Origin: CASPLG01 sp965120375
Lineage (GTDB): Bacteria; Bacillota; Clostridia; Oscillospirales; Acutalibacteraceae
Direction of reading: 5' to 3'
DNA: 64,000 nucleotides
NCBI GenBank assembly: GCA_965120375.1
Contig: CBCPMW010000005.1
Coordinates: 116,497-180,496 of the forward strand
The position numbers were made by a program, and so were the translations under genes. The notes beneath the pieces were generated by a model. The model had not been told where the DNA came from, made no database searches, and saw only the letters and a program-made list of their open reading frames with translations. Position 1 is the stretch's first letter; each line of letters starts with the position of its first letter. Below, piece by piece: positions 8,565-17,193 of this stretch.

Positions 8565-9119
8565 ATGGAAACGAAAATAGAGGATTTGTCTAACTGTAAA
8601 AAATGTTCGGTACACGCTGCATTCGAAGCAATTCTTTTTTCTTATGGTCAGCCAGTTTCATCTAAACGAGCATCAGAGGTAATTGGAATTTCCGAAAAAT
8701 ATCTTGAAGAAGTGGCAAGAGATCTTATAGAAAAATTTGAAAAATTCGACAGTGGTATCAGAATAATAAAAATTGGAGAAAAATATCAGATGTGTTCTAA
8801 ACCTGAGCATAGAGAATACATTCAAAATTTTATAAGCGCAAAAAAAGATACTCATTTATCCTCTGCTTCTCTTGAAGTTTTAGCGATTGTTGCTTACAAA
8901 CAACCAGTTACACGATCTTTTATTGAAAATATAAGAGGTGTTGACTGTAGGGAAATTGTAAATAATTTAACTAGAAAATGTTTAATTGAAGAAAAAGGAC
9001 GTTTGAATATCCCGGGCAATCCTATAACTTACGGTACAACTGACAAATTTTTAAGATGTATGGGTATTTCTTCTCTCGAAAATCTTCCCATAATTTCTGA
9101 AAACATATGTGGAGAATAA
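8565..9119 (+). CDS. scpB: Segregation and condensation protein B
   Basis: Winged-helix partner of ScpA. The pattern HAAFEAILFSYGQPVSSK, LEVLAIVAYKQPVTRS, GVDCREIVNNLTRKCLIEE and the YGTTDKFLRCMGI end all match ScpB. The 184-aa length is normal. AAGGAAGT precedes the ATG. Its neighbours scpA and gerW are the usual clostridial ones. Confidence 0.96.
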   Translation: METKIEDLSNCKKCSVHAAFEAILFSYGQPVSSKRASEVIGISEKYLEEVARDLIEKFEKFDSGIRIIKIGEKYQMCSKPEHREYIQNFISAKKDTHLSSASLEVLAIVAYKQPVTRSFIENIRGVDCREIVNNLTRKCLIEEKGRLNIPGNPITYGTTDKFLRCMGISSLENLPIISENICGE

Positions 9120-9122
9120 GGT

Positions 9123-9710
9123 ATGATTTTTGTTTTATATTTTTTGCTTTTTTTAGTTATTTTACTTTCTATTATTTTATTTTTTCCCGTTACGGTTGTG
9201 GTTTCACATAAAAACTCATTCCATATATGCATAAAATTTATATTTATAAAAATTCCCATTTTAGGTTCGGGTAAAATACCTTTTAAAGTGACAAAGAATG
9301 CAAATTTAAATTTTAAAACTGATACAAATCTAGATGATACAAGTTTACTTAAAAAAATCAATCTAGCTTTCAAGTCTGTGAAACTTGTTTATAATCATTC
9401 AAAAAAAATATTTAAACATATGAAGATAAACATAGGTAAATTGAAGCTTGTTGTAAAAGGAGAAAACGCAGCCGATACAGCCATAAAGTGCGGAAAACTC
9501 AGTATACTTGTATGTAATATTTTTGGTTTTTTAGCAAGTATAACTGATCTTGAACTAGGAAACATAGAAATATATCCAGATTTTCTAGAAAAAAATGAAC
9601 TTATAGAATTTGATTTATCAATTTCTTCTAGGTTAATATTTATTTTATATGAATTCATGATTTTTTCACAGAATTATGCTAAAATACTAGATGAATTAAA
9701 TTTAGAGTGA
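9123..9710 (+). CDS. DUF2953-like membrane-anchored protein (YtfI-like)
   Basis: 195 aa with one N-terminal membrane segment (about 3-24) and a basic remainder without catalytic motifs. Length, topology and position directly before gerW match the DUF2953/YtfI proteins that sit between scpB and ytfJ in many spore formers. I infer the family from context and topology rather than a specific motif. The role is unknown, possibly in spores. Confidence 0.65.
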   Translation: MIFVLYFLLFLVILLSIILFFPVTVVVSHKNSFHICIKFIFIKIPILGSGKIPFKVTKNANLNFKTDTNLDDTSLLKKINLAFKSVKLVYNHSKKIFKHMKINIGKLKLVVKGENAADTAIKCGKLSILVCNIFGFLASITDLELGNIEIYPDFLEKNELIEFDLSISSRLIFILYEFMIFSQNYAKILDELNLE

Positions 9711-10141
9711 TAGGCGATGATAAGATTATGGAAAATAAAGTTGAAGGTATGTTAGGTCTTACAATCGAAAAAATTAAACAGATGATTGATGTTGACACAA
9801 TAATAGGTGAACCTATATATTCTAAAAACGGATCGACTATACTTCCTGTTTCAAAAGTTGCATATGGATTCGCTTCAGGTGGATCTGATATTGATTCTAA
9901 AAAAATAGAAAAAAATTTGTTTGGAGGTGGCAGCGGCGCTGGAGTTACTATAACTCCAATTGCATTTTTAGTTATAACTGAAAATGATGTAAAACTTTTA
10001 CAAATAGAATCGTTTCATGGTGCACTAGATAGAATTATCTCTATGACCCCTGATATACTAAGTAAAATCGGAAAATATCTGAAAGAAAGAAAACATAAAA
10101 AAGCCAAAAAAGATAAACAAGTCTGTTCCTCTGATGAGTAA
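9707..10141 (+). CDS. gerW: GerW/YtfJ-family sporulation protein
   Basis: GerW (YtfJ) localises to the inner spore membrane and affects germination in Bacillus. The family signature is clear: a helical N-terminus (MLGLTIEKIKQMIDVDTIIG), the GEPI..G.T.ILPVSKVAYGFASGG strand region, a Gly-rich GGGSGAGVTITPIAFLVI block and a basic C-terminus. The frame opens with GTG at 9707, overlapping the previous stop; ATG at 9728 is an alternative and gives the more typical MENKVEGML start. Confidence 0.92.
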   Translation: MIGDDKIMENKVEGMLGLTIEKIKQMIDVDTIIGEPIYSKNGSTILPVSKVAYGFASGGSDIDSKKIEKNLFGGGSGAGVTITPIAFLVITENDVKLLQIESFHGALDRIISMTPDILSKIGKYLKERKHKKAKKDKQVCSSDE

Positions 10142-10184
10142 ATTTGTAACAAAATTTTCCTCAGTTTTAATTTTAATGTTTAGG

Positions 10185-10349
10185 TTAAATCTGACTATTT
10201 TCTAGCACTTCAATAGATTGTATGTGTTTTTTTAGTATATAATTAATGTATTGTGAAAACGATCGGTCGTCCTCCTCTGCAAAGTTTTTTATCTTAGTAA
10301 CAATTATTTCATCTAACGTAATACTGACTTTAATTTTTAATGGTTTCAT
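10185..10349 (-). CDS. Small ribbon-helix-helix (CopG/Arc-like) protein
   Basis: A 54-aa reading frame from ATG 10349 to TAA 10185, preceded by GGTGAGG six bases upstream. The sequence begins MKPLKIKVSITLDEIIVTKI (strand then helix) and continues with FAEEDDRSFSQYINYILKKHI, the strand-helix-turn-helix pattern of MetJ/Arc-type regulators, which dimerise and bind DNA through the strand. No toxin gene flanks it on either side, so an antitoxin role is unsupported. The longer plus-strand reading frame over the same bases is its shadow. Confidence 0.7.
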   Translation of the reverse strand: MKPLKIKVSITLDEIIVTKIKNFAEEDDRSFSQYINYILKKHIQSIEVLENSQI

Positions 10350-10655
10350 TCTTTGCCTCACCTTCTTTTATTTTGAAGTAAAAAATTTTCAAAATTACAT
10401 CTTTAGAACTTCCTTAAATTATTTTTTACTGTAAAAAAAACAGAATTCCTGTTAAAATTATGAAATTTATTGTGTTTTTAAGGTTTTTTCACATTAGAAA
10501 AAAGCTAGAATTAAGGCACTATCCTTAAACCTAATTACGAATGTAACTAGTTTCAGAAATTTGCCAGCTAGCCTTTTTAAACAGTAAAAATTGTTAACTG
10601 TTCACTATCTTAGTAACCTAACTAAAATCGTAACAAGTCAAAAATTGAACGAAAC
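10350..10655. other. Intergenic gap between nrdG-type gene and RHH gene
   Basis: About 300 AT-rich bases without a supported gene. It holds several short inverted repeats; the one at 10432-10453 looks like a terminator. I see no other feature. Confidence 0.5.
10432..10453 (-). terminator. Weak intrinsic terminator after the nrd operon
   Basis: In minus-strand RNA, AACAG and CUGUU form a 5-bp stem around GAAUU, followed by a run of eight U. The stem is short, so confidence is modest. It would end transcripts from the nrd genes before the ribbon-helix-helix gene. Confidence 0.45.
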
Positions 10656-11201
10656 TTATCCTATCTTCTCGGAGTATTGGTTACTCGAACTTAGAAAAAT
10701 ACCGAGCTCCTTGTCAAATTTTCGCTCGGAATTTGGTATAAAACGACCAAACTTTACTATTATATTTTTAAACTGTTTTAGTTTTTCAACTTTATCCATA
10801 ATTTCATGCTTATAATAACCGGTATATATAACAACATCATCGTTTATCCCTTTACTTCTGAAGTATTCTACTAAACCAAACACCTCAGGAAACTGGAGCA
10901 TGGGTTCTAGTCCCCCAATAACAATCGCTTTAGTAATTAGATTTTTTGTATACCTATCAAAAATACTTTCAAAACTATAGACCAAACTAGGTTTTTTAAG
11001 CGATCCTTCATTTTGGCAAATACTTGTATCGAGACCCAACTCTGTCATACATTTGAAGTCACATTTTTCAGTGGCAATAAACATAGAAGCTTTCCTATAA
11101 TCCTGAAAATTCTCATCTACTATTTCTTTTATCTTTATTGTGGAGTCTTTTTTGCTAAAATAGCTTCTACTTTCAAATCTAGATAGCGCTGCAATTTTCA
11201 T
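10656..11201 (-). CDS. nrdG: Anaerobic RNR activase-like 4Fe-4S protein (NrdG-type)
   Basis: 181-aa protein encoded directly downstream of nrdD with a 23-base overlap; probably the iron-sulfur activase that installs the glycyl radical. The presumed cluster motif CDFKCMTELGLDTSIC reads CX3CX10C rather than the canonical radical-SAM CX3CX2C. The following AIVIGGLEPMLQF (GGEP-like) and VVIYTGYYKHEI segments match NrdG, as does IIVKFGRFIPN near the end. I recall this variant as a clostridial group annotated as 4Fe-4S cluster-binding proteins beside nrdD. The role comes mainly from context. Confidence 0.8.
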   Translation of the reverse strand: MKIAALSRFESRSYFSKKDSTIKIKEIVDENFQDYRKASMFIATEKCDFKCMTELGLDTSICQNEGSLKKPSLVYSFESIFDRYTKNLITKAIVIGGLEPMLQFPEVFGLVEYFRSKGINDDVVIYTGYYKHEIMDKVEKLKQFKNIIVKFGRFIPNSERKFDKELGIFLSSSNQYSEKIG

Positions 11202-13101
11202 TTATATTAAACCATTTCCTTTTTTGAAACTCCATTTTCCTTTGTTTACTATAGGCCGAAACAGGAACCAAAAATCCAACCACTCTACTGTAAGTATCTG
11301 AAGCTTTTTCAGAACAAGAAGGGCAAACATCAGAAAAAAAGGCGTGCTCATTCTTACAAACTGATATCTTAGAATTATAAGCAAAATAGATAACTCCTTT
11401 TTTTGCTATGAAGTTTAAAAGGTCCCACGCTTGCTGCTCATTTGCAAATTTCCCCTGTAAATTGATATGAGAAATTTGACCTCCACCACACTTCTTGTCA
11501 AGATTTGCCCCAAGTTTTATTTTTTCATGCAGAGTACATTTCTCCATCAGCGGTATCCACTGATTTGAGTATATAAAATACCTAACTTTTTCCGGATAAA
11601 GTTCTGTATCTTTTTCACATAAAACCACATTTGCTCTTTCAGCCGGGATAGCTTCCACATTTATACTGTAGTCAAAATCATAAGAATCTTTTTTCTCATT
11701 TATAAACTCTAATACCCTTGATGCAAATTCAAGCCCTTCATCCGAATAAAATTTATTACCGAATTCGTCAATTCCTATGAGACCAAATTCATATAATGCT
11801 TCATACATTGCTGTTATGCCAACTGTATTGTACTGTTTCTCAAGTTCTACCAAAGAATAACTATAATTCGGAAGTAAACCTTTTTCGATATTCCTTTTTA
11901 TTATTCCTCTAACTATATCAAGTGTTTTTATGCAAATATCTAGCCTGTCTTCTAAAATCTCCATAAACTTTTCTTTACTACCAGAACTTTCAATTGCAAT
12001 TCTTCTTAAATTTATTGTATTAACCTTTACACTTCCGATTGACAAAGATGTTCCACCGATAGAATTTATAAAAGCATCCAGTTTTTTTGTATTTGAAATT
12101 AGTCTACAGCAGTTCGACAAACTCGTAACATCATTCCCGACATAAAAGTTACTATCGTACCACTGCATATTATGTCTATTACACCATCTTGCAAAATCTT
12201 CATCAACAAATTTTCCATCTTGAAACAGAAGAGAAAAAGTAAGCACGGGAAATGTCATCATCGTATCTCTTCTAGTTTCAGAAACTACTTCCATAAATAC
12301 TTTCTGATGTTCAATTATTTCTTCAATATGGTCAATTACATACTCCCCATCTGGGAATTCCCTAGCTCCAAAAAGCTCAACAAGATAACTTCTATCCATT
12401 ATACTTATGTTAGAGAAAGCACACTCAGTTACCCTTAAATATGGCTGGTTCAAATCATATATAAATTTTTGAAAGCATTGTCTTCTGTAATATTCCGGAT
12501 CTTTAAGATAAAATCCATTTTTCACATCATTGTACCAAAAATAGTAAGAGTAAAGTAGATAACTCGGAAGCCCAACTGCTCCGCTACTTCTATTTGAAAC
12601 CCAGCTTATAAACTCTAAAACATGGTCATTATAAGTAGTCAAATGCTTAGGTGCCGAAGTTTTAAATTTGTTTATAAAAAAAAGACCTTTTTCGACTAAT
12701 TTATCAAGATCATATGAATAACAATAAGGCACAAAGGACGACGAAGCAGAATCATGAAGGTAATACTCCCCATTCCATTCGCCTTCTAACCACTTTTTAG
12801 CAGTATTTAAACCATACTTTTTAGTCATTTCCATAAAAATCTTGTTGTAACACATAAGTTTCATATGCGGCTTTACCATATCTGAAAGCAAAGTTCTAAC
12901 ATCATGTGTGGTACTATTTGCATTCGAATCTATAGTCGTATCTACAATATTATCAGCTTCAATAAAATTGTCCATAAAATCAGTAAAATTTAAATTAGAC
13001 CTAGAAAATCCATTAATCATCTCAAACTTTTCGCCATATCTTTCCTTGAGCTCCGCTAAAAATTCATCAAACGGCTCAAATAAATCAAGCTTTATATACA
13101 T
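11179..13101 (-). CDS. nrdD: Anaerobic (class III) ribonucleoside-triphosphate reductase
   Basis: Glycyl-radical enzyme that makes deoxynucleotides under anoxia. The C-terminal radical loop RVVGFLVPVSAYSKQR contains the glycyl-radical Gly, preceded by a Cys-rich zinc site (CKNEHAFFSDVCPSC). Starting at ATG 13101, with AGGGTG upstream, gives 640 aa. The N-terminus goes straight into the catalytic barrel, so the usual allosteric ATP-cone of about 100 residues seems absent. The gene follows a glutaredoxin-like gene and overlaps the activase. An ATP-cone-less NrdD with an adjacent redoxin suggests a redoxin-dependent rather than formate-dependent enzyme; that is inference. Confidence 0.94.
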   Translation of the reverse strand: MYIKLDLFEPFDEFLAELKERYGEKFEMINGFSRSNLNFTDFMDNFIEADNIVDTTIDSNANSTTHDVRTLLSDMVKPHMKLMCYNKIFMEMTKKYGLNTAKKWLEGEWNGEYYLHDSASSSFVPYCYSYDLDKLVEKGLFFINKFKTSAPKHLTTYNDHVLEFISWVSNRSSGAVGLPSYLLYSYYFWYNDVKNGFYLKDPEYYRRQCFQKFIYDLNQPYLRVTECAFSNISIMDRSYLVELFGAREFPDGEYVIDHIEEIIEHQKVFMEVVSETRRDTMMTFPVLTFSLLFQDGKFVDEDFARWCNRHNMQWYDSNFYVGNDVTSLSNCCRLISNTKKLDAFINSIGGTSLSIGSVKVNTINLRRIAIESSGSKEKFMEILEDRLDICIKTLDIVRGIIKRNIEKGLLPNYSYSLVELEKQYNTVGITAMYEALYEFGLIGIDEFGNKFYSDEGLEFASRVLEFINEKKDSYDFDYSINVEAIPAERANVVLCEKDTELYPEKVRYFIYSNQWIPLMEKCTLHEKIKLGANLDKKCGGGQISHINLQGKFANEQQAWDLLNFIAKKGVIYFAYNSKISVCKNEHAFFSDVCPSCSEKASDTYSRVVGFLVPVSAYSKQRKMEFQKRKWFNINENCSAI

Positions 13102-13140
13102 AAAAACACCCTTCCCCCAAAAACTGTTAAGCAAAAAACA

Positions 13141-13377
13141 CTATCTTCTTTTTATTTCAAAATAACTATTTATTAAACTATTTGCCTCTAAAAAATCCAA
13201 AACCTGCCCGTCTACTTCTAAAACCGGGACACTAAAAATCCCCTTTTCAATCATTTTTTCCTTATCATCCATTTTTGTAAACTCTATATTCTTCTCCACA
13301 AGCTTCTTTTCCAGTATTTTGCATTTAGGACAGCCGTTACTGTAAAGTATTATATTACTATTCTTCAGTCTTTCCAT
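13141..13377 (-). CDS. Glutaredoxin/NrdH-like redoxin
   Basis: 78-aa thioredoxin-fold protein beginning MERLKNSNIILYSNGCPKCK, with redox motif C-P-K-C, the cis-Pro segment FSVPVLEVDGQV and the helix after it. The ATG at 13377 has GGAGG six bases upstream; the frame extends 13 codons further without support. It is the first gene of the redoxin-nrdD-nrdG operon and is probably the electron donor for NrdD, as known for NrdH-linked class III enzymes. Confidence 0.85.
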   Translation of the reverse strand: MERLKNSNIILYSNGCPKCKILEKKLVEKNIEFTKMDDKEKMIEKGIFSVPVLEVDGQVLDFLEANSLINSYFEIKRR

Positions 13378-13424
13378 ATTTATCCTCCAAAAAACATAAT
13401 TAATAAAAAATCTCAAAAGGCAAT

Positions 13425-13482
13425 ACCACCATATATAGTGGTAAATCCTCTGTTTAGTACAGTATACACATCATATATAGTC
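13425..13482 (-). promoter_or_regulatory. Two NrdR-type boxes upstream of the nrd operon
   Basis: Box 1 at 13425-13442 is the near-perfect palindrome ACCACCATATATAGTGGT. Box 2 at about 13466-13482 (ACATCATATATAGTCA) shares the ATATATAG core. The cores are 42 bases apart, four helical turns, as expected for tandem NrdR sites. They lie about 50-90 bases upstream of the redoxin start. NrdR represses ribonucleotide reductase genes in response to dATP. Confidence 0.7.
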
Positions 13483-13777
13483 AAGTCAAGAAAATAGTAT
13501 TTTCACATTCCAAAATCAATATTAAATAAATTTATTGCCTAAAAACCCACCACTATCTAAACTTTACGCTATTTTTGCTACTAAAATTTTCAGTCCGAAG
13601 ATTATGTTTTAAATAGGCTGCTTGTAAATAAACAAATTTACATCTTTTATATTTTTATATAAAATGATAATTTATTTCTATATTTTAAGTTTTTTATCAC
13701 ATTTTACCTTATATCTTTTATAAATTTTAGGTAAATATGCGAAAACTAAAATTTAAATATATATAATTCCTAAAATA
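13483..13777. other. AT-rich intergenic stretch
   Basis: Roughly 300 very AT-rich bases between the nrd control region and the next terminator. I see no reading frame with a ribosome binding site and no clear hairpin. Confidence 0.5.
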
Positions 13778-13838
13778 TAAAAAATTAAAAAACAATCTAA
13801 CTGCCCCTTGCTAAATTTCAAAAACAAGCAACTAGATT
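13778..13838 (-). terminator. Intrinsic terminator after the Nif11-like gene
   Basis: In minus-strand RNA, AAUCUAGUUGC pairs with GCAGUUAGAUU (11 bp including two G-U wobbles) around a loop of about 23 bases, followed by GUUUUUUAAUUUUUU. Confidence 0.7.
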
Positions 13839-13864
13839 AAAAAAACTCTTAGATTTAAGTGCAT

Positions 13865-14221
13865 TTAATTTCCGTTAAGAAAATCTGCTGCCTTTACCAT
13901 TTTCTCGTAAAACGAGGCTACTCCACCTGATACGTCTAAATTACTGTCAGACAACTCATCTTTTTTACTGTACTGTTTAGCATCACTATTTCTAATCCCT
14001 CTTATTTTTTCCCAGCCATTTTTGATGTAAGGTGATTTACAAGCTTCTATTATATCCCACAAACTTTCAATTTCCTCAATAGATAACCTAATATTCTTAT
14101 TACTTAAAAATTCTTCAAGAGAAATTTGATTTTTCAAATCATAAAAACATGAAACTAAATCTGGATCTTTTAATATTGGAATCAGGCTCCTAAATTTTGC
14201 TTCGCCATCCACTATAATCAT
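13865..14221 (-). CDS. Nif11-like leader peptide with double-glycine motif (candidate RiPP precursor)
   Basis: 118 aa from ATG 14221; GTG at 14224 or 14212 is possible and AGAAGGG lies just upstream. The N-terminal ~55 residues fit the Nif11 pattern: FRSLIPILKDPDLVSCF, a loop, then SLEEFLSNKNIRLSIEEIES. Near the end, DELSDSNLDVSGGVASF closely resembles the ELSDEELexVxGG processing motif of Nif11/NHLP-type leaders, leaving an 18-residue tail (VASFYEKMVKAADFLNGN). No modification enzyme or peptidase-transporter gene lies nearby, and the tail has no Cys and a single Ser. Family assignment is by motif reading only. Confidence 0.6.
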   Translation of the reverse strand: MIIVDGEAKFRSLIPILKDPDLVSCFYDLKNQISLEEFLSNKNIRLSIEEIESLWDIIEACKSPYIKNGWEKIRGIRNSDAKQYSKKDELSDSNLDVSGGVASFYEKMVKAADFLNGN

Positions 14222-14291
14222 CACCCTTCTGGTCGGTAAATGGTATACCCATTTTTTGTATATGTCAACTAAATTTGGAAAAATTTAATAT

Positions 14292-16013
14292 TTACACAAG
14301 CTTTACATATAACGTTTTATAATTTTTATATATAGCCATACCGGGTTTGTATATTTTCGGTTTCTTTACATTAGAAACTTCTGTATAGTCAACTTCCACT
14401 CCAGATGAATTTTTTGCTGTGCTATGCTGTGCACTAAGTTTCGCTGCAAACATAATGTCTTCTTGACTTACATTTTGACCTTTTGTAAACATAACTGTGT
14501 GACTTCCCGGCATATCTTTAACATGGAACCATAAATCATTCCTACTTGCTGTTTTATAAGTCAATTTTTCATTTTGCTTAGAGTTTCGCCCAATTAGAAT
14601 TTTATACCCATTTGGAGAAATGAATTCAATGAAACTAACAGATTTTAACTTAAACTTTTGTTTTGGCTTCGATTTTATATAGCCTTCTTTGACTACTTGA
14701 TCATAAATTTCATTTATTTCACTCTCAGATCTAGATCTTTTTAAACTATCAAGCGTATTTTCCAAATATAAAATATCGGACTTAGATTCGGATATCTGTA
14801 TTTTTAGCATTTCTTCAGCTTTTTTATATTTTTTATACTTTTTATAATAAATTTGTGCGTTATCTAAGACACTTATTTTATCATCAAGTGGAATATTTAT
14901 GGTTTCGTTTGCACCTGAAAAAAAATTTAAAACATCTAGAGACTTCATTCTAATTTTAGTGTTCTGTGGATTTGAAATAAGAAGATCGCCAAACAGCTTA
15001 AATTTTTCTTTTTCCAAACACTTTTTCAGTTCTTTTTCTTGATTTTTTATTTTATTTTTTTTTAGTAAAATTATGTTTTCTATATTTTTCAAAAGGTTAC
15101 CTGCTAAAGACTTTACCCGATATATTTCGGTTCTTTCAGTGTAATGTTCGTCAATAAGCTTGGAAAATGACTCAAATTTTAAACATTTAAAACCAGTTAT
15201 TTTTAAAAAAGATATATCTTCTTTAGAATCTTCTTTAGTTATCCTATAGGCAGATCCACTTCTATTTTTTGTAATTTCGAAAAGTACTTCTAAGCTCTTA
15301 CTAAATTTTTCTTTAGAGCTTGCGCTTACTTTACATAATTTTTCATTCTTTTTACATCCAGAATTAAAGAGTAAAAAATCCACAACAATCTCTGAAATTC
15401 CCTGAATTGTCTCCATAATTGCAGAACGAAATGTTTTTTCGCTATCTAAACTTAGGGAAAAAATCTTTTTAATTATGTCATTTTTTGGAGTATCTAGAAT
15501 ACACATCTTATTTTGAGAAGGTGGAAAAGAATAGGTAACTCCCGGTAAAACCACTCTTTTTGACGATATATTACTGTCTACTCTTACTATAGAATCTAAA
15601 ACTTTATCGCTTTCATCTAAAAATATTATATTACTGTGTTTTCCCATTATTTCTAGTAAAAGCTTATAACAGACATCAGATCCTATTTCATCTTTTGCAC
15701 TAAGGTAAAAACACACTACTCTTTCGAGCAAATTTTGCTGTATATTTACTATTTTGGCTGAAGAGATCTTACTTCTAAGTAACATACAGAAAGCTTTTGG
15801 AACTTGTGGATTTTCTATTGTTCTTTCAGTTAAACTAACTCTTGGCGCTTCTGCATTTGCCGACATCAATAGTTTATGTTTCCCGGTCTTCCCCCTCAAA
15901 ATTAAACTTATTTCACGCGCAGAAGGCTGATAAATTTTGTTTATTCTAGAACCCAAAAGTTTATCTTTAAGTTCACTTACTAAATGCCGGAGCATCACTC
16001 CATCTAACGCCAT
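14292..16013 (-). CDS. rqcH: Ribosome quality control factor RqcH (NFACT family)
   Basis: RqcH (Rqc2/NEMF homologue) binds stalled 50S-peptidyl-tRNA and directs C-terminal alanine tailing. The 573-aa protein shows NFACT-N (GSRINKIYQPSAREISLILR, CMLLRSKI), a middle helical and coiled-coil region rich in Lys and Glu, and NFACT-R near the C-terminus (NGYKILIGRNSKQNEKLTYK, RNDLWFHVKDMPGSHTV). GAGGGGAAAC precedes the ATG. Older annotations call such proteins fibronectin-binding. Confidence 0.94.
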   Translation of the reverse strand: MALDGVMLRHLVSELKDKLLGSRINKIYQPSAREISLILRGKTGKHKLLMSANAEAPRVSLTERTIENPQVPKAFCMLLRSKISSAKIVNIQQNLLERVVCFYLSAKDEIGSDVCYKLLLEIMGKHSNIIFLDESDKVLDSIVRVDSNISSKRVVLPGVTYSFPPSQNKMCILDTPKNDIIKKIFSLSLDSEKTFRSAIMETIQGISEIVVDFLLFNSGCKKNEKLCKVSASSKEKFSKSLEVLFEITKNRSGSAYRITKEDSKEDISFLKITGFKCLKFESFSKLIDEHYTERTEIYRVKSLAGNLLKNIENIILLKKNKIKNQEKELKKCLEKEKFKLFGDLLISNPQNTKIRMKSLDVLNFFSGANETINIPLDDKISVLDNAQIYYKKYKKYKKAEEMLKIQISESKSDILYLENTLDSLKRSRSESEINEIYDQVVKEGYIKSKPKQKFKLKSVSFIEFISPNGYKILIGRNSKQNEKLTYKTASRNDLWFHVKDMPGSHTVMFTKGQNVSQEDIMFAAKLSAQHSTAKNSSGVEVDYTEVSNVKKPKIYKPGMAIYKNYKTLYVKLV

Positions 16014-16071
16014 TTATAGTTTCCCCTCTTTTAAAATCGTCGTACGTAAATTAAAAACTGATAAGAATAAA

Positions 16072-17169
16072 TTATAAATATTCCATTGCGTCAGTAAACG
16101 TTTTACTTTTAAAAAACTCCAAGGCTGGAAACTCTTTTTTTAGTTGTTCTTTTAAAGTACTAAAAACAACATCTTCCGTCCTAAAATGTGAAGCATCAAC
16201 GACACATAAATTGTTTTCATTAGCATCAATTATCAAATTATGTTTTATCTCTCCAGTTACGAATGCATCTGCACCCTTTTTTATAGCAAAACTTAAATAA
16301 TCTCCACCAGCTCCAGAACAAACAGCTATTTTTTTTAGCTTTTTACCTGTCTCAGTATATCTAATCCCTTTACATTTCAAATTATTTTTAACTAAATTCG
16401 CAAAATCTCTACATTCCATAGCTTCTTTAAGTTCTCCTAAAAAACCACATGATATTTCTTTTTTCAAAGCTTTGTTCTCAAAAATTTCATATGCAGGCGT
16501 CTCATATGGGTGCACCTCTTTCATTTGATTTAAAACGTCACTAGTATTTTCTCTAGGACAAACTACTTCCACTTTTATTTCATCTACTTTTTCTATTTTA
16601 TCTGCTTCTCCTAAAAAAGGTTTCGCAGAACTTTCAGGACAAAATCTACCTTCACCTTCTGACAAAAAACTACAATTAGAATAATTTCCAATTTTTCCTG
16701 CTTTACGACACTTACACATGGCATCTATTACTTTATCTTCATATCCTTTTGGAACAAAAACTGATATCTTATCAAAAAATATCTCCTTATATACAGAAAG
16801 TGGCTTTAAATTTTCTAAACCAAGCTCCTTAGCTAAACAACAATTTACGCCACAATTTTCAGCCATATCCAAATTGGTATGAGCACATATCGCGTTTATA
16901 CGACTAGTTATGAGAAAATCAAGGACGGATCCAAATTTTATTCTTTTTACAGGCTTAAATATTATAGGATGGTGACTTATTATTAAATTAGCTCCTATCT
17001 CTTTAGCTTCTCTTATAACTTCACTTGTAATATCAAGCGACAACAAAACTTTATCTAATGTTTCGTCCATATGGCCAACTAAAAGCCCACAGTTGTCAAA
17101 GTCCATTGAAGTGGAAAAAGGTGCAATTTTGTCTAAAAAATTATAAACATCCTTGACTTTAACCTTCAC
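16072..17169 (-). CDS. Nif3-like dinuclear metal-centre protein (YqfO type)
   Basis: 365-aa NIF3/DUF34 protein. Metal-binding motifs are visible: LIISHHPIIF and CAHTNLDMAENCGVN in the N-terminal part, and ASHFRTED at the C-terminus. A central insertion of about 130 residues of CutA-like fold (residues around 140-230) marks the longer YqfO group. It sits 24 bases after trmK, a conserved pairing in Firmicutes. The biochemical role is not settled. Confidence 0.92.
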   Translation of the reverse strand: MKVKVKDVYNFLDKIAPFSTSMDFDNCGLLVGHMDETLDKVLLSLDITSEVIREAKEIGANLIISHHPIIFKPVKRIKFGSVLDFLITSRINAICAHTNLDMAENCGVNCCLAKELGLENLKPLSVYKEIFFDKISVFVPKGYEDKVIDAMCKCRKAGKIGNYSNCSFLSEGEGRFCPESSAKPFLGEADKIEKVDEIKVEVVCPRENTSDVLNQMKEVHPYETPAYEIFENKALKKEISCGFLGELKEAMECRDFANLVKNNLKCKGIRYTETGKKLKKIAVCSGAGGDYLSFAIKKGADAFVTGEIKHNLIIDANENNLCVVDASHFRTEDVVFSTLKEQLKKEFPALEFFKSKTFTDAMEYL

Positions 17170-17193
17170 TAAACAACCACTCTCTCCATTATT

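Noticed and set aside
10246..10434. 62-codon plus-strand frame
   Set aside because: It is the shadow of the minus-strand ribbon-helix-helix gene, which has the ribosome binding site and a recognisable fold pattern.
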